From NCBI GenBank assembly GCA_051530055.1, contig CM121342.1, positions 2,914,001 to 2,978,000 of the forward strand: a DNA stretch of 64,000 bases, given 5' to 3'. Source of the stretch: Neoechinorhynchus agilis. Its lineage: Eukaryota > Acanthocephala. A program made the translations under genes and the position numbers. The notes beneath the pieces are model-generated. The model saw only the letters and a program-made list of their open reading frames with translations, did not search any database and was not told where the DNA came from. Every line of letters starts with the position of its first letter. The first letter of the stretch is position 1. Below are positions 33,501 to 48,500 of this stretch, piece after piece.

Positions 33501-36500
33501 ATGAACACGAACATTCATAAAAGGGCGCGCGCAAGGAACCGAATGAAAACGAACGACATGAACACCAGTACTGTAAAATCAATAAAGTATGTATTTATAC
33601 TCAATGGTATGTCAATGCAATTAATGCAAAAGCATTTATATAGATAACTAAGCGCAACTTAAAAGTACGCAACGTACACGTGCATGTTTGCACACACGCG
33701 AATGAGCGTATGGGTTCACACATTGATACGAACATTCATAGAAGGGCGCGCGCAAGGTACCGAATAAAAACGAACGACATAAACATCAGTACTGTAAAAT
33801 CAATAAAGTATGTATTTATACTAAATGGCATGTCAATGGAATTAATGCACCAGCATTCATATAGATAATTAAGAGCAACTTAAAAGTACGCAACGTACAC
33901 GTTCATGTTCGCACACGCCGAATGCGTGTATGCGTTCAGACATGAATACGAACATTCATAAAAGGGCGCGCGCAAGGAACCGAATAAAAGCGAACGACAT
34001 AAACATCAGTACTGTAAAATCAATAAAGTATGTATTTATACTCAATATCATGTCAATGCAATTAATGCGCCCGCATTCATATAGATAATTAAGAGCAACT
34101 TAAAAGTACGCAACGTACACGTTCATGTACATAGACGCGAATGCACGTATGCGTTCACTCATGAACACGAACATTAATAAAAGGGCGCGCCAAGGAACCG
34201 AATAAATGCGAACGACATAAACATCAGTACTGTAAAATCAATAAAATATGTATTTATACTCAATGGCATGTCAATGCAATTAATGCACCAGCATACATAT
34301 AGATAATTAAGAGCAACTTAAAAGTACGCAACGTACAGGTTCATGTTCGCACACGCGCGAATGCGCGTATGCGTTCACACATGAATACGAACATTCATAA
34401 AAGCGCGCGCGCAAGGAGCCGAATTAAAACGAACGACATAAACATCAGTACTGTAAAATCAATAAATTATGTATTTATACTCAATATCATGTCAATGCAA
34501 TTAATGCACCCGCATTAGTATAGATTATGAAGAGCAACTTAAAAGTACGCAACGTACACGTTCATGTTCGCACACACGCGAATACGCGTATGCGTTCACT
34601 CCTGAATACGAACATTCATTGATGGGCGCGCGCAAGGAACCGAATAAAAACGAACGACATAAACATCAGTACTGTAAAATCAATAAAGTATGTATTTATA
34701 CTAAATGGCATGTCAATGCAATTAATGCACCAGCATTTATATAGATTATTAAGAGCAACTTAAAAGTACGAAACGTACACGTTCATGTTCGCACACACGC
34801 GAATGCGCCTATGCGTTCACACATTGATACGAACATTCATAAAAGGGCACGCGCAAGGAACCGAACAAAAACGAACGACATAAACATCAGTACTGTAAAA
34901 TTAATAAAGTATGTATTTATACTAAATGGCATGTCAATGGAATTAATGCACCAGCATACATATAGATAATTAAGAGCAACTTAAAAGTACGCAACGTACA
35001 CGTTCATGTTCGCACACGCGCGAATGCGCGTATGCCTTCACTCATGAATACGAACATTAATAAAAGGGCGCGCGCAAGGAGCCGAATAAAAACGAACGAC
35101 ATAAACATCAGTACTGTAAAATCAATAACGTATGTATTTATACTCCATATAATGTCAATGCAATTAATATTCCAGCATTTATATAGATAATTAAGAGCAA
35201 CTGCAAAGTACGCAACGTACACGTTCATGCTCGCACACACGCGAATGCGCGTATGCGTTAACTCATGAATACGAACATTCATAAAAGGGCGAGCGCAAGG
35301 AACCGAATAAAAACGAACGACTTGAACATCAGTACTGTAAAATCAATAACGTATGTATTTATACTCAATGGCATGTCAATGCAATTAATGTACCCGCATT
35401 AGTATAGATTATTAAGCGCAACTTAAAAGTACGCAACGTACACGTTCATGTTCGCACACACGCGAATGCGCGTATGCGTTCACTCATGAACACGAACATT
35501 CATAAAAGGACGCACGCAAAGAACCGAATAAAAGCGAACGACATAAACATCAGTACTGTAATATCAATAAAATATGCATTTATACTAAATTGCATGTCAA
35601 TGCAATTAATGCACCAGCATTTATATCGATTATTAAGAGCAACTTAAAAGTGCGAAACGTACACGTTCATGTTCGCACACACGCGAATACGCGTATGCGT
35701 TCACTCCTGAATACGAACATCCATAGATGGGCGCGCGCAAGGAACCGAATAAAAACGAACGACATAAACATCAGTACTGTAAAATGCAATTAATGCACCA
35801 GAATTCATATAGATAATTAAGAGCAACTTAAAAGTACGCAACGTACACGTTCATGTTCGCACACACGCGAATGCGCGTATGCGTTCACACATTGATACGA
35901 ACATTCATAAAAGGGCGCGCGCAAGGAACCGAATAAAAACGAACGACATAAACATCAGTACTGTAAAATCAATAAAGTATGTATTTATACTCAATGGCAT
36001 GTCAATGCAATTAATGCACCAGCATTTATATAGATAATTAAGCGCAACTTAAAAGTACGCAACGTACACGTGCATGTTCGCACACACGCGAATGCGCGTA
36101 TGCGTTCACACATTGATGCGAAAATTCATAAAAGGGCGCGCCAAGGAACCGAATAAATACGAACGACATAAACATCAGTACTGTAAAAGCAATAAAGTAT
36201 GTATTTATACTCAATGGCATGTCAATGCAATTAATGCGCCCGCATTAGTATAGATTATGAAGAGCAACTTAAAAGTACGCAACGTACACGTTCATGTACA
36301 TAGACGCGAATGCACGAATGCGTTCACTCATGAACACGAACATCATTAAAAGGGCGCGCCAAGGAACCGAATAAATGCGAACGACATAAACATCAGTACT
36401 GTAAAATCAATAAAGTATGTATTTATACTCAATGGCATGTCAATGCAATTAATGCATAAGCATTTATATAGATAATTAAGAGCAACTTAAAAGTACGAAA

Positions 36501-39500
36501 CGTGCACGTTCATGTACATAGACGCGAATGCGCGTATGCGTTCACTCATGAACACGAACATTCATAAAAGGGCGCGCGCAAGGAACCGAATAAAAACGAA
36601 CGACATAAACATCAGTACTGTAAAATCAATAAAGTATGTATTTATACTCAATGGCATGTCAATGCAATTAATGCACCAGCATTTATATAGATAATTAAGA
36701 GCAACTTAAAAGTACGCAACGTACACGTTCATGTACATAGACGCGAATGCGAGTTGCGTTCACTCATGAACACGAACATTCATAAAAGGGCGCGCGAAAG
36801 GAACCGAATAAAAACGATCGACAAAAACATCAGTACTGTAAAATTAATAAAGTATGTATTTATACTAAATGGCATGTCAATGCAATTAATGCACCAGCAT
36901 GTATATAGATAATTAAGACCAACTTAAAAGTACGCAACGTACACGTTCATGTACATAGACGCGAATGCGCGTATGCGTTCACATTTGAATACGATCATTC
37001 ATAAAAGGGCGCGCGCAAGGAACTGATTAAAAACGAACGACATGAACATCAGTACTGTAAAATTAATAAAGTATGTATTTATACTAAATGGCATCTCAAT
37101 GCAATTAATGCACCAGCATTTTTATAGATAATTAAGAGCAACTTTAAAGTACGCAACGTACACGTTCATGTTCGCACACACGCGAATGCGCGTATGCGTT
37201 CACTCATGAACACGAACATTCATAAAAGGGCGCGCGCAAGGAACCGAATGAAAACGAACGACATGAACATCAGTACTGTAAAATCAATAAAGTATGTATT
37301 CATACTCAATGGCATGTCAATGCAATTAATGCACCAGCATTTATATAGATAATTAAGAGCAACTTAAAAGTACGCAACGTACACGTTCATGTTCGCACAC
37401 GCGCGAATGAGCGTAAGCGTTCACACATTGATGCGAAAATTAATAAAAGGGCGCGCGCAAGGAACCGAATGAAAACGAACGACATGAACATCAATACTGT
37501 AAAATCAATAAAGTATGTATTTATAATCAATGGCATGTCGATGCGATTAATGCACCAACATTTATATAGATAATTAAGAGCAACTTAAAAGTACGCAACG
37601 TACACGTTCATGTACATAGACGCGAATGCGCGTATGCGTTCACTCATGAACACGAACATTCATAAAAGGGCGCGCGCAAGGAACCGAATAAAAACGAACG
37701 ACATAAACATCAGTACTGTAAAATCAATAAAGTATGTATTTATACTAAATGGCATGTCAATGGAATTAATGCACCAGCATACATATAGATAATTAAGAGC
37801 AACTTAAAAGTACGCAACGTACAGGTTCATGTTCGCACACGCGCGAATGCGCGTATGCGTTCACACATGAATACGAACATTCATAAAAGGGCGCGCGCAA
37901 GGAGCCGAATAAAAACGAACGACATAAACATCAGTACTGTAAAATCAATAAATTATGTATTTATACTCAATATCATGTCAATGCAATTAATGCACCCGCA
38001 TTAGTATAGATTATGAAGAGCAACTTAAAAGTACGCAACGTACACGTTCATGTTCGCACACACGCGAATACGCGTATGCGTTCACTCCTGAATACGAACA
38101 TTCATAGATGGGCGCGCGCAAGGAACCGAATAAAAACGAACGACATAAACATCAGTACTGTAAAATCAATAAAGTATGCATTTATACTAAATGGCATGTC
38201 AATGCAATTAATGCACCAGCATTTATATAGATTATTAAGAGCAACTTAAAAGTACGCAACGTACACGTTCATGTTCGCACACACGCGAATGCGCGTATGC
38301 GTTCACACATTGATACGAACATTCATAAAAGGGCACGCGCAAGGAACCGAACAAAAACGAACGACATAAACATCAGTACTGTAAAATTAATAAAGTATGT
38401 ATTTATACTAAATGGCATGTCAATGGAATTAATGCACCAGCATACATATAGATAATTAAGAGCAACTTAAAAGTACGCAACGTACACGTTCATGTTCGCA
38501 CACGCGCGAATGCGCGTATGCGTTCACACATGAATACGAACATTCATAAAAGGGCGCGCGCAAGGAGCCGAATAAAAACGAACGACATAAACATCAGTAC
38601 TGTAAAATCAATAAAGTATGTATATATACTCAATGGCATGTCAATACAATTAACGCACCAGCATTTATATAGATAATTAAGAGCAACTTAAAAGTACGCA
38701 ACGTACACGTTCATGTTCGCACACGCGCGAATGCGCGTATGCCTTCACTCATGAATACGAACATTAATAAAAGGGCGCGCGCAAGGAGCCGAATAAAAAC
38801 GAACGACATAAACATCAGTACTGTAAAATCAATAACGTATGTATTTATACTCAATGGCATGTCAATGCAATTAATGTACCCGATTTTTTATAGATAATTA
38901 AGAGCAACTTAAAAGTACGAAACGTACACGTTCATGTTCGCACACTCGAGAATGCGCGTATGCGTTCACTCATGAATACGAACATTCATAAAAGGGCGCG
39001 CGCAAGGAACCGAATAAAAACGAACGACATAAACATCAGTACTGTAAAATCAATAAAGTATGTATTTATACTCAATGGCATGTCAATGCAATTAACGCAC
39101 CAGCATTTATATAGATAATTAAGAGCAACTTAAAAGTACGCAACGTACACGTTCATGTTCGCACACGCGCGAATGCGCGTATGCCTTCACTCATGAATAC
39201 GAACATTCATAAAAGGGCGCGCGCAAAGAACCGAATAAAAACGAACGACACAAACATCAGTACTGTAAAATCAATAAAGTATGTATTTATACTCCATATC
39301 ATGTCAATGCAATTAATGCTCCAGCATTTATATAGATAATTAAGAGCAACTTAAAAGTACGCAACGTACACGTTCATGCTCGCACACACGCGAATGCGCG
39401 TATGCGTTCACTCATGAATACGAACATTCATAAAAGGGCGCGCGCAAGGAACCGAATAAAAACGAACGACTTGAACATCAGTACTGTAAAATCAATAACG

Positions 39501-42500
39501 TATGTATTTATACTCAATGGCATGTCAATGCAATTAATGTACCCGCATTAGTATAGATTATTAAGCGCAACTTAAAAGTACGCAACGTACACGTTCATGT
39601 TCACACACACGCGAATGCGCGTATGCGTTCACTCATGAACACGAACATTCATAAAAGGGCGCACGCAAGGAACCGAATAAAAGCGAACGACATAAACATC
39701 AGTACTGTAATATCAATAAAATAGTCATTTATACAAGATGGCATGTCAATGCAATTAATGCACCAGCATTTATATAGATTATTAAGAGCAACTTAAAAGT
39801 ACGAAACGTACACGTTCATGTTCGCACACACGCGAATGCGCGTATGCGTTCACACATGAATACGAACATTCATAAAAGGGCGCGCGCAAGGAACCGAATA
39901 AAAACGAACGACATAAACATCAGTACTGTAAAATCAATAAAGTATGTATTTATACTCAATGGCATGTCAATGCAATTAATGCACCAGCATTTATATAGAT
40001 AATTAAGAGCAACTTAAAAGTACGCAACGTACACGTGCATGTTAACAAACACGAATGCGCGTATGCGTTCACACATGAATACCAACATTCATAAAAGGGC
40101 GCGCGCAAGGAACCGAATGAAAACGAACGACATGAACATCAGTACTGTAAAATCAATAAAGTATGCATTTATACTCAATGGCATGTCAATGCAATTAATG
40201 CACCAGCATTCATATAGATAATTAAGAGCAACTTAAAAGTACGAACGTACACGTTCATGTACATAGACGCGAATGCGCGTATGCGTTCACTCATGAACAC
40301 GAACATTCATAAAAGGGCGCGCCAAGGAACCGAATAAAAACGAACGACATAAACATCAGTACTGTAAAATCAATAAAGTATGTATTTATACTAAATGGCA
40401 TGTCAATGCAATTAATGCACCAGCATTAATATAGATAATTAAGAGCAACTTAAAAGTACGCAACGTACACGTTCATGTTCGCACACGCGCGAATGCGCGT
40501 ATGCGTTCACACATTGATACGAACATTCATAAAAGGGCGCGCAAGGAACCGAATAAAAACGAACGACATAAACATCAGTACTGTAAAATCAATAAAGTAT
40601 GTATTTATACTCAATATCATGTCAATGCAATTAATGCACCCGCATTAGTATAGATTATGAAGAGCAACTTAAAAGTACGCAACGTACACGTGCATGTTAA
40701 CAAACACGAATGCGCGTATGCGTTCACACATGAATACCAACATTCATAAAAGGGCGCGCGCAAGAAACCGAATGAAAACGAACGACATGAACATCAGTAC
40801 TGTAAAATCAATACAGTATGCATTTATACTCAATGGCATGTCAATGCAATTAATGCACCAGCATTCATATAGATAATTAAGAGCAACTTAAAAGTACGAC
40901 ACGTACACGTTCATGTACATAGACGCGAATGCACGTATGCGTTTACTCATGAACACGAACATTCATAAAAGGGCGCGCCAAGGAACCGAATAAATACGAA
41001 CGACATAAACATCAGTACAGTAAAATCAATACAGTATGTATTTATACTAAATGGCATGTCAATGCAATTAATGTACCCGCATTAGTATAGATTATTAAGA
41101 GCAACTTAAAAGTACGCAACGTACACGTTCATGTTCGCACACGCGCGAATGAGCGTATGCGTTCACACATTGATGCGAAAATTCATAAAAGGGCGCGCGC
41201 AAGGAACCGAATGAAAACGAACGACATGAACATCAGTACTGTAAAATCAATAAAGTATGTATTTATACTCAATGGCATGTCAATGCAATTAATGCACCAG
41301 CATTTATATAGATAATTAAGCGCAACCTAAAAGTACGCAACGTACACGTGCATGTTCGCACACACGCGAATGCGCGTATGCGTTCACTCATGAATACGAA
41401 CATTCATAAAAGGGCGCGCGCAAGGAACCGAATAAAAACGAACGACATAAACATCAGTACAGTAAAATCAATACAGTATGTATTTATACTAAATGGCATG
41501 TCAATGCAATTAATGTACCCGCATTAGTATAGATTATTAAGAGCAACTTAAAAGTACGCAACGTACACGTTCATGTTCGCACACGCGCGAATGCGCGTAT
41601 GCGTTCACACATTGATACGAACATTCATAAAAGGGCGCGCGCAAGGAACCGAATGAAAACGAACGACATGAACATCAGTACTGTAAAATCAATAAAGTAT
41701 GTATTTATACTCAATGGCATGTCAATGCAATTAATGCACCAGCATTTATATAGATAATTAAGAGCAACTTAAAAGTACGCAACGTACACGTTCATGTTGC
41801 ACACACGCGAATGCGCGTATGCGTTCACACATTGATACGAACATTCATAAAAGGGCGCGCGCAAGGAACCGAATAAAAACGAACGACATAAACATCAGTA
41901 CTGTAAAATCAATAAAGTATGTATTTATACTAAATGGCATGTCAATGCAATTAATGCACCAGCATTTATATAGATAATTAAGAGCAACTTAAAAGTACGC
42001 AACGTACACGTTCATGTTCGCACACACGCGAATGCGCGTATGCGTTCACACATTGATGCGAAAATTCATAAAAGGGCGCGCCAAGGAACCGAATAAAAAC
42101 GAACGACATGAACATCAGTACTGTAAAATCAATAAAGTATGTATTTATACTAAATGGCTTGTCAATGCAATTAATGCACCAGCATTTATATAGATAATTA
42201 AGAGCAACTTAAAAGTACGCAACGTACACGTTCATGTTCGAACACACGCGAATGCGCGTATGCGTTCACACATTGATGCGAAAATTCATAAAATGGCGCG
42301 CCAAGGAACCGAATAAATACGAACGACATAAACATCAGTACTGTAAAATCAATAAAGTATGTATTTATACTCAATGGCATGTCAATGCAATTAATGCACC
42401 AGCATTTATATAGATAATTAAGCGCAACCTAAAAGTACGCAACGTACACGTGCATGTTCGCACACACGCGAATGCGCGTATGCGTTCACACATTGATGCG

Positions 42501-45500
42501 AAAATTCATAAAAGGGCGCGCCAAGGAACCGAATAAAAACGAACGACATAAACATCAGTACTGTAAAATCAATAAAGTATGTATTTATACTCAATGGCAT
42601 TTCAATGCAATTAATGCACCAGCATTTATATAGATAATTAAGAGCAACTTAAAAGTACGCAACGTACACGTTCATGTTCGAACACACGCGAATGCGCGTA
42701 TGCGTTCACTCATGAACACGAACATTCATAAAAGGGCGCGCAAGGAACCGAATAAAAACGAACGACATAAACATCAGTACTGTAAAATCAATAAAGTATG
42801 TATTTATACTCAATATCATGTCAATGCAATTAATGCACCGCATTAGTATAGATTATGAACAGCAACTTAAAAGTACGCAACGTACACGTGCATGTTAACA
42901 AACACGAATGCGCGTATGCGTTCACACATGAATACCAACATTCATAAAAGGGCGCGCGCAAGAAACCGAATGAAAACGAACGACATGAACATCAGTACTG
43001 TAAAATCAATACAGTATGCATTTATACTCAATGGCATGTCAATGCAATTAATGCACCAGCATTCATATAGATAATTAAGAGCAACTTAAAAGTACGACAC
43101 GTACACGTTCATGTACATAGACGCGAATGCACGTATGCGTTCACTCATGAACACGAACATTCATAAAAGGGCGCGCCAAGGAACCGAATAAATACGAACG
43201 ACATAAACATCAGTACAGTAAAATCAATACAGTATGTATTTATACTAAATGGCATGTCAATGCAATTAATGTACCCGCATTTATATAGATAATTAAGAGC
43301 AACTTAAAAGTACGCAACGTACACGTTCATGTTCGCACACACGCGAATGCGCGTATGCGTTCACACATTGATACGAAAATTAACCGAATAAAAACGAACG
43401 ACATAAACATCAGTACTGTAAAATCAATAAAGTATGTATTTATACTAAATGGCATGTCAATGCAATTAATGCACCCGCATTTATATAGATAATTAAGAGC
43501 AACTTAAAAGTACGCAACGTACACGTTCATGTTCGCACACGCGCGAATGAGCGTATGCGTTCACACATTGATGCGAAAATTCATAAAAGGGCGCGCGCAA
43601 GGAACCGAATGAAAACGAACGACATGAACATCAGTACTGTAAAATCAATAAAGTATGTATTTATACTAAATGGCATGTCAATGCAATTAATGCACCAGCA
43701 TTTATATAGATAATTAAGCGCAACCTAAAAGTACGCAACGTACACGTGCATGTTCGCACACACGCGAATGCGCGTATGCGTTCACACATTGATACGATCA
43801 TTCATAACAGGGCGCGCGCAAGGAACCGAATAAAAACGAACGACATAAACATCAGTACAGTAAAATCAATACAGTATGTATTTATACTAAATGGCATGTC
43901 AATGCAATTAATGTACCCGCATTAGTATAGATTATTAAGAGCAACTTAAAAGTACGCAACGTACACGTTCATGTTCGCACACGCGCGAATGAGCGTATGC
44001 GTTCACACATTGATGCGAAAATTCATAAAAGGGCGCGCGCAAGGAACCGAATAAAAACGAACGACATAAACATCAGTACTGTAAAATCAATAAAGTATGC
44101 ATTTATACTCAATGGCATGTCAATGCAATTAATGCACCAGCATTCATATAGATAATTAAGAGCAACTTAAAAGTACGCAACGTACACGTTCATGTTCGCA
44201 CACACGCGAATGCGCGTATGCGTTCACACATTGATACGAACATTCATAAAAGGGCGCGCGCAAGGAACCGAATAAAAACGAACGACATAAACATCAGTAC
44301 TGTAAAATCAATAAAGTATGTATTTATACTCAATGGCATGTCAATGCAATTAATGCACCAGCATTTATATAGATAATTAAGCGCAACCTAAAAGTACGCA
44401 ACGTACACGTGCATGTTCGAACACACGCGAATGCGCGTATGCGTTCACACATTGATACGAACATTCATAAAAGGGCGCGCGCAAGGAACCGAATAAAAAC
44501 GAACGACATAAACATCAGTACGTAAAATCAATACAGTATGTATTTATACTAAATGGCATGTCAATCAATTAATGACCGCATTTATAGTATTAAGAGCAAC
44601 TTAAAAGTACGCAACGTACACGTTCATGTTCGCACACACGCGAATGCGCGTATGCGTTCACACATTGATACGAAATTAACCGAATAAATACGAACGACAT
44701 AAACATCAGTACTGTAAAATCAATAAAGTATGTATTTATACTCAATGGCATGTCAATGCAATTAATGCACCAGCATTTATATAGATAATTAAGAGCAACT
44801 TAAAAGTACGCAACGTACACGTTCATGTTGCACACACGCGAATGCGCGTATGCGTTCACTCATGAACACGAACATTCATAAAAGGGCGCGCAAGGAACCG
44901 AATAAAAACGAACGACATAAACATCAGTACTGTAAAATCAATAAAGTATGTATTTATACTCAATCATGTCAATGCAATTAATGCCCCGCATTAGTATAGA
45001 TTATAAAGCACTAAAAGTACGCAACGTACACGTGCATGTTAACAACACGAATGCGCGTATGCGTTCACACATGAATACAACATTCATAAAAGGGGCGCCA
45101 AGAACCGAATGAAAACGAACGACATGAACATCAGTACTGTAAAATCAATACAGTATGTATTTATACTAAATGGCATGTCAATGCAATTAATGCACCAGCA
45201 TTTATATAGATAATTAAGAGCAACTTAAAAGTACGCAACGTACACGTTCATGTTCGCACACACGCGAATGCGCGTATGCGTTCACACATTAATACGAAAA
45301 TTCATAAAAGGGCGCGCGCAAGGAACCGAATGAAAACGAACGACATGAACATCAGTACTGTAAAATCAATAAAGTATGTATTTATACTCAATGGCATGTC
45401 AATGCAATTAATGCACCAGCATTTATATAGATAATTAAGAGCAACCTAAAAGTACGCAACGTACACGTGCATGTTCGCACACACGCGAATGCGCGTATGC

Positions 45501-48500
45501 GTTCACACATTGATACGATCATTCATAACAGGGCGCGCGCAAGGAACCGAATAAAAACGAACGACATAAACATCAGTACAGTAAAATCAATACAGTATGT
45601 ATTTATACTAAATGGCATGTCAATGCAATTAATGTACCCGCATTAGTATAGATTATTAAGAGCAACTTAAAAGTACGCAACGTACACGTTCATGTTCGCA
45701 CACGCGCGAATGAGCGTATGCGTTCACACATTGATGCGAAAATTCATAAAAGGGCGCGCGCAAGGAACCGAATGAAAACGAACGACATGAACATCAGTAC
45801 TGTAAAATCAATAAAGTATGTATTTATACTAAATGGCTTGTCAATGCAATTAATGCACCAGCATTTATATAGATAATTAAGAGCAACTTAAAAGTACGCA
45901 ACGTACACGTTCATGTTCGAACACACGCGAATGCGCGTATGCGTTCACACATTGATGCGAAAATTCATAAAATGGCGCGCCAAGGAACCGAATAAATACG
46001 AACGACATAAACATCAGTACTGTAAAATCAATAAAGTATGTATTTATACTCAATGGCATTCAATGCAATTAATGCACCAGCATTTATATGGATAATTAAG
46101 CGCAACCTAAAAGTACGCAACGTACACGTGCATGTTCGCACACACGCGAATGCGCGTATGCGTTCACACATTGATGCGAAAATTCATAAAAGGGCGCGCC
46201 AAGGAACCGAATAAATACGAACGACATAAACATCAGTACTGTAAAATCAATAAAGTATGTATTTATACTAAATGGCATGTCAATGCAATTAATGCACCAG
46301 CATTTATATAGATAATTAAGAGCAACTTAAAAGTACGCAACGTACACGTTCATGTTCGAACACACGCGAATGCGCGTATGCGTTCACACATTGATGCGAA
46401 AATTCATAAAAGGGCGCGCCAAGGAACCGAATAAATACGAACGACATAAACATCAGTACTGTAAAATCAATAAAGTATGCATTTATACTAAATGGCATGT
46501 CAATGCAATTAATGCACCAGCATTTATATAGATAATTAAGAGCAACTTAAAAGTACGCAACGTACACGTTCATGTTCGCACACACGCGAATGCGCGTATG
46601 CGTTCACACATTGATACGAAAATTAACCGAATAAAAACGAACGACAAACATCAGTACTGTAAAATCAATAAAGTATGTATTTATACTCAATGGCATGTCA
46701 ATGCAATTAACGCACCAGCATTTATAGAGATAATTAAGAGCAACTTAAAAGTACGCAACGAACACGTTCATGTTCGCACACGCGCGAATGCGCGTATGCG
46801 TTCACACATGAATACGAACATTCATAAAAGGGCGCGCGCAAGGAACCGAATAAAAACGAACGACATAAACATCAGTACTGTAAAATCAATAAAGTATGTA
46901 TTTATACTCAATATCATGTCAATGCAATTAATGCGCCCGCATTAGTATAGATTATGAACAGCAACTTAAAAGTACGCAACGTACACGTGCATGTTAACAA
47001 ACACGAATGCGCGTATGCGTTCACACATGAATACCAACATTCATAAAAGGGCGCGCGCAAGAAACCGAATGAAAACGAACGACATGAACATCAGTACTGT
47101 AAAATCAATAAAGTATGTATTTATACTAAATGGCATGTCAATGCAATTAATGCACCAGCATTTATATAGATAATTAAGAGCAACTTAAAAGTACGCAACG
47201 TACACGTTCATGTTCGAACACACGCGAATGCGCGTATGCGTTCACACATTGATACGAAAATTCATAAAAGGGCGCGCCAAGGAACCGAATAAAACGAACG
47301 ACATAAACATCAGTACTGTAAAATCAATAAAGTATGTATTTATACTCAATGGCATGTCAATGCAATTAATGCACCAGCATTTATATGATAATTAAGAGCA
47401 ACTTAAAAGTACGCAACGTACACGTGCATGTTCACACACGCGAATGCGCGTATGCGTTCACACATTAATACGAACATTCATAAAAGGGCGCGCCAAGGAA
47501 CCGAATAAAAACGAACGACATAAACATCAGTACTGTAAAATCAATAAAGTATGTATTTATACTAAATGGCATGTCAATGCAATTAATGCACCAGCATTTA
47601 TATAGATAATTAAGAGCAACTTAAAAGTACGAAACGTACACGTTCATGTACATAGACGCGAATGCGCGTATGCGTTAACTCATGAACACGAACATTCATA
47701 AAAGGGCGCGCGCAAGGAACCGAATGAAAACGAACGACATGAACATCAGTACTGTAAAATCAATAAAGTATGTATTTATACTAAATGGCTTGTCAATGCA
47801 ATTAATGCACCAGCATTTATATAGATAATTAAGAGCAACTTAAAAGTACGCAACGTACACGTTCATGTTCGCACACACGCGAATGCGCGTATGCGTTCAC
47901 ACATTGATACGAAAATTAACCGAACAAAAACGAACGACAAACATCAGTACTGTAAAATCAATAAAGTATGTATTTATACTCAATGGCATGTCAATGCAAT
48001 TAACGCACCAGCATTTATAGAGATAATTAAGAGCAACTTAAAAGAACGCAACGAACACGTTCATGTTCGCACACGCGCGAATGCGCGTATGCGTTCACAC
48101 ATGAATACGAACATTCATAAAAGGGCGCGCGCAAGGAACCGAATAAAAACGAACGACATAAACATCAGTACTGTAAAATCAATAAAGTATGTATTTATAC
48201 TCAATATCATGTCAATGCAATTAATGCGCCCGCATTAGTATAGATTATGAACAGCAACTTAAAAGTACGCAACGTACACGTGCATGTTAACAAACACGAA
48301 TGCGCGTATGCGTTCACACATGAATACCAACATTCATAAAAGGGCGCGCGCAAGAAACCGAATGAAAACGAACGACATGAACATCAGTACTGTAAAATAA
48401 ATACAGTATGCATTTATACTCAATGGCATGTCAATGCAATTAATGCACCAGCATTCATATAGATAATTAAGAGCAACTTAAAAGTTCGACACGTACACGT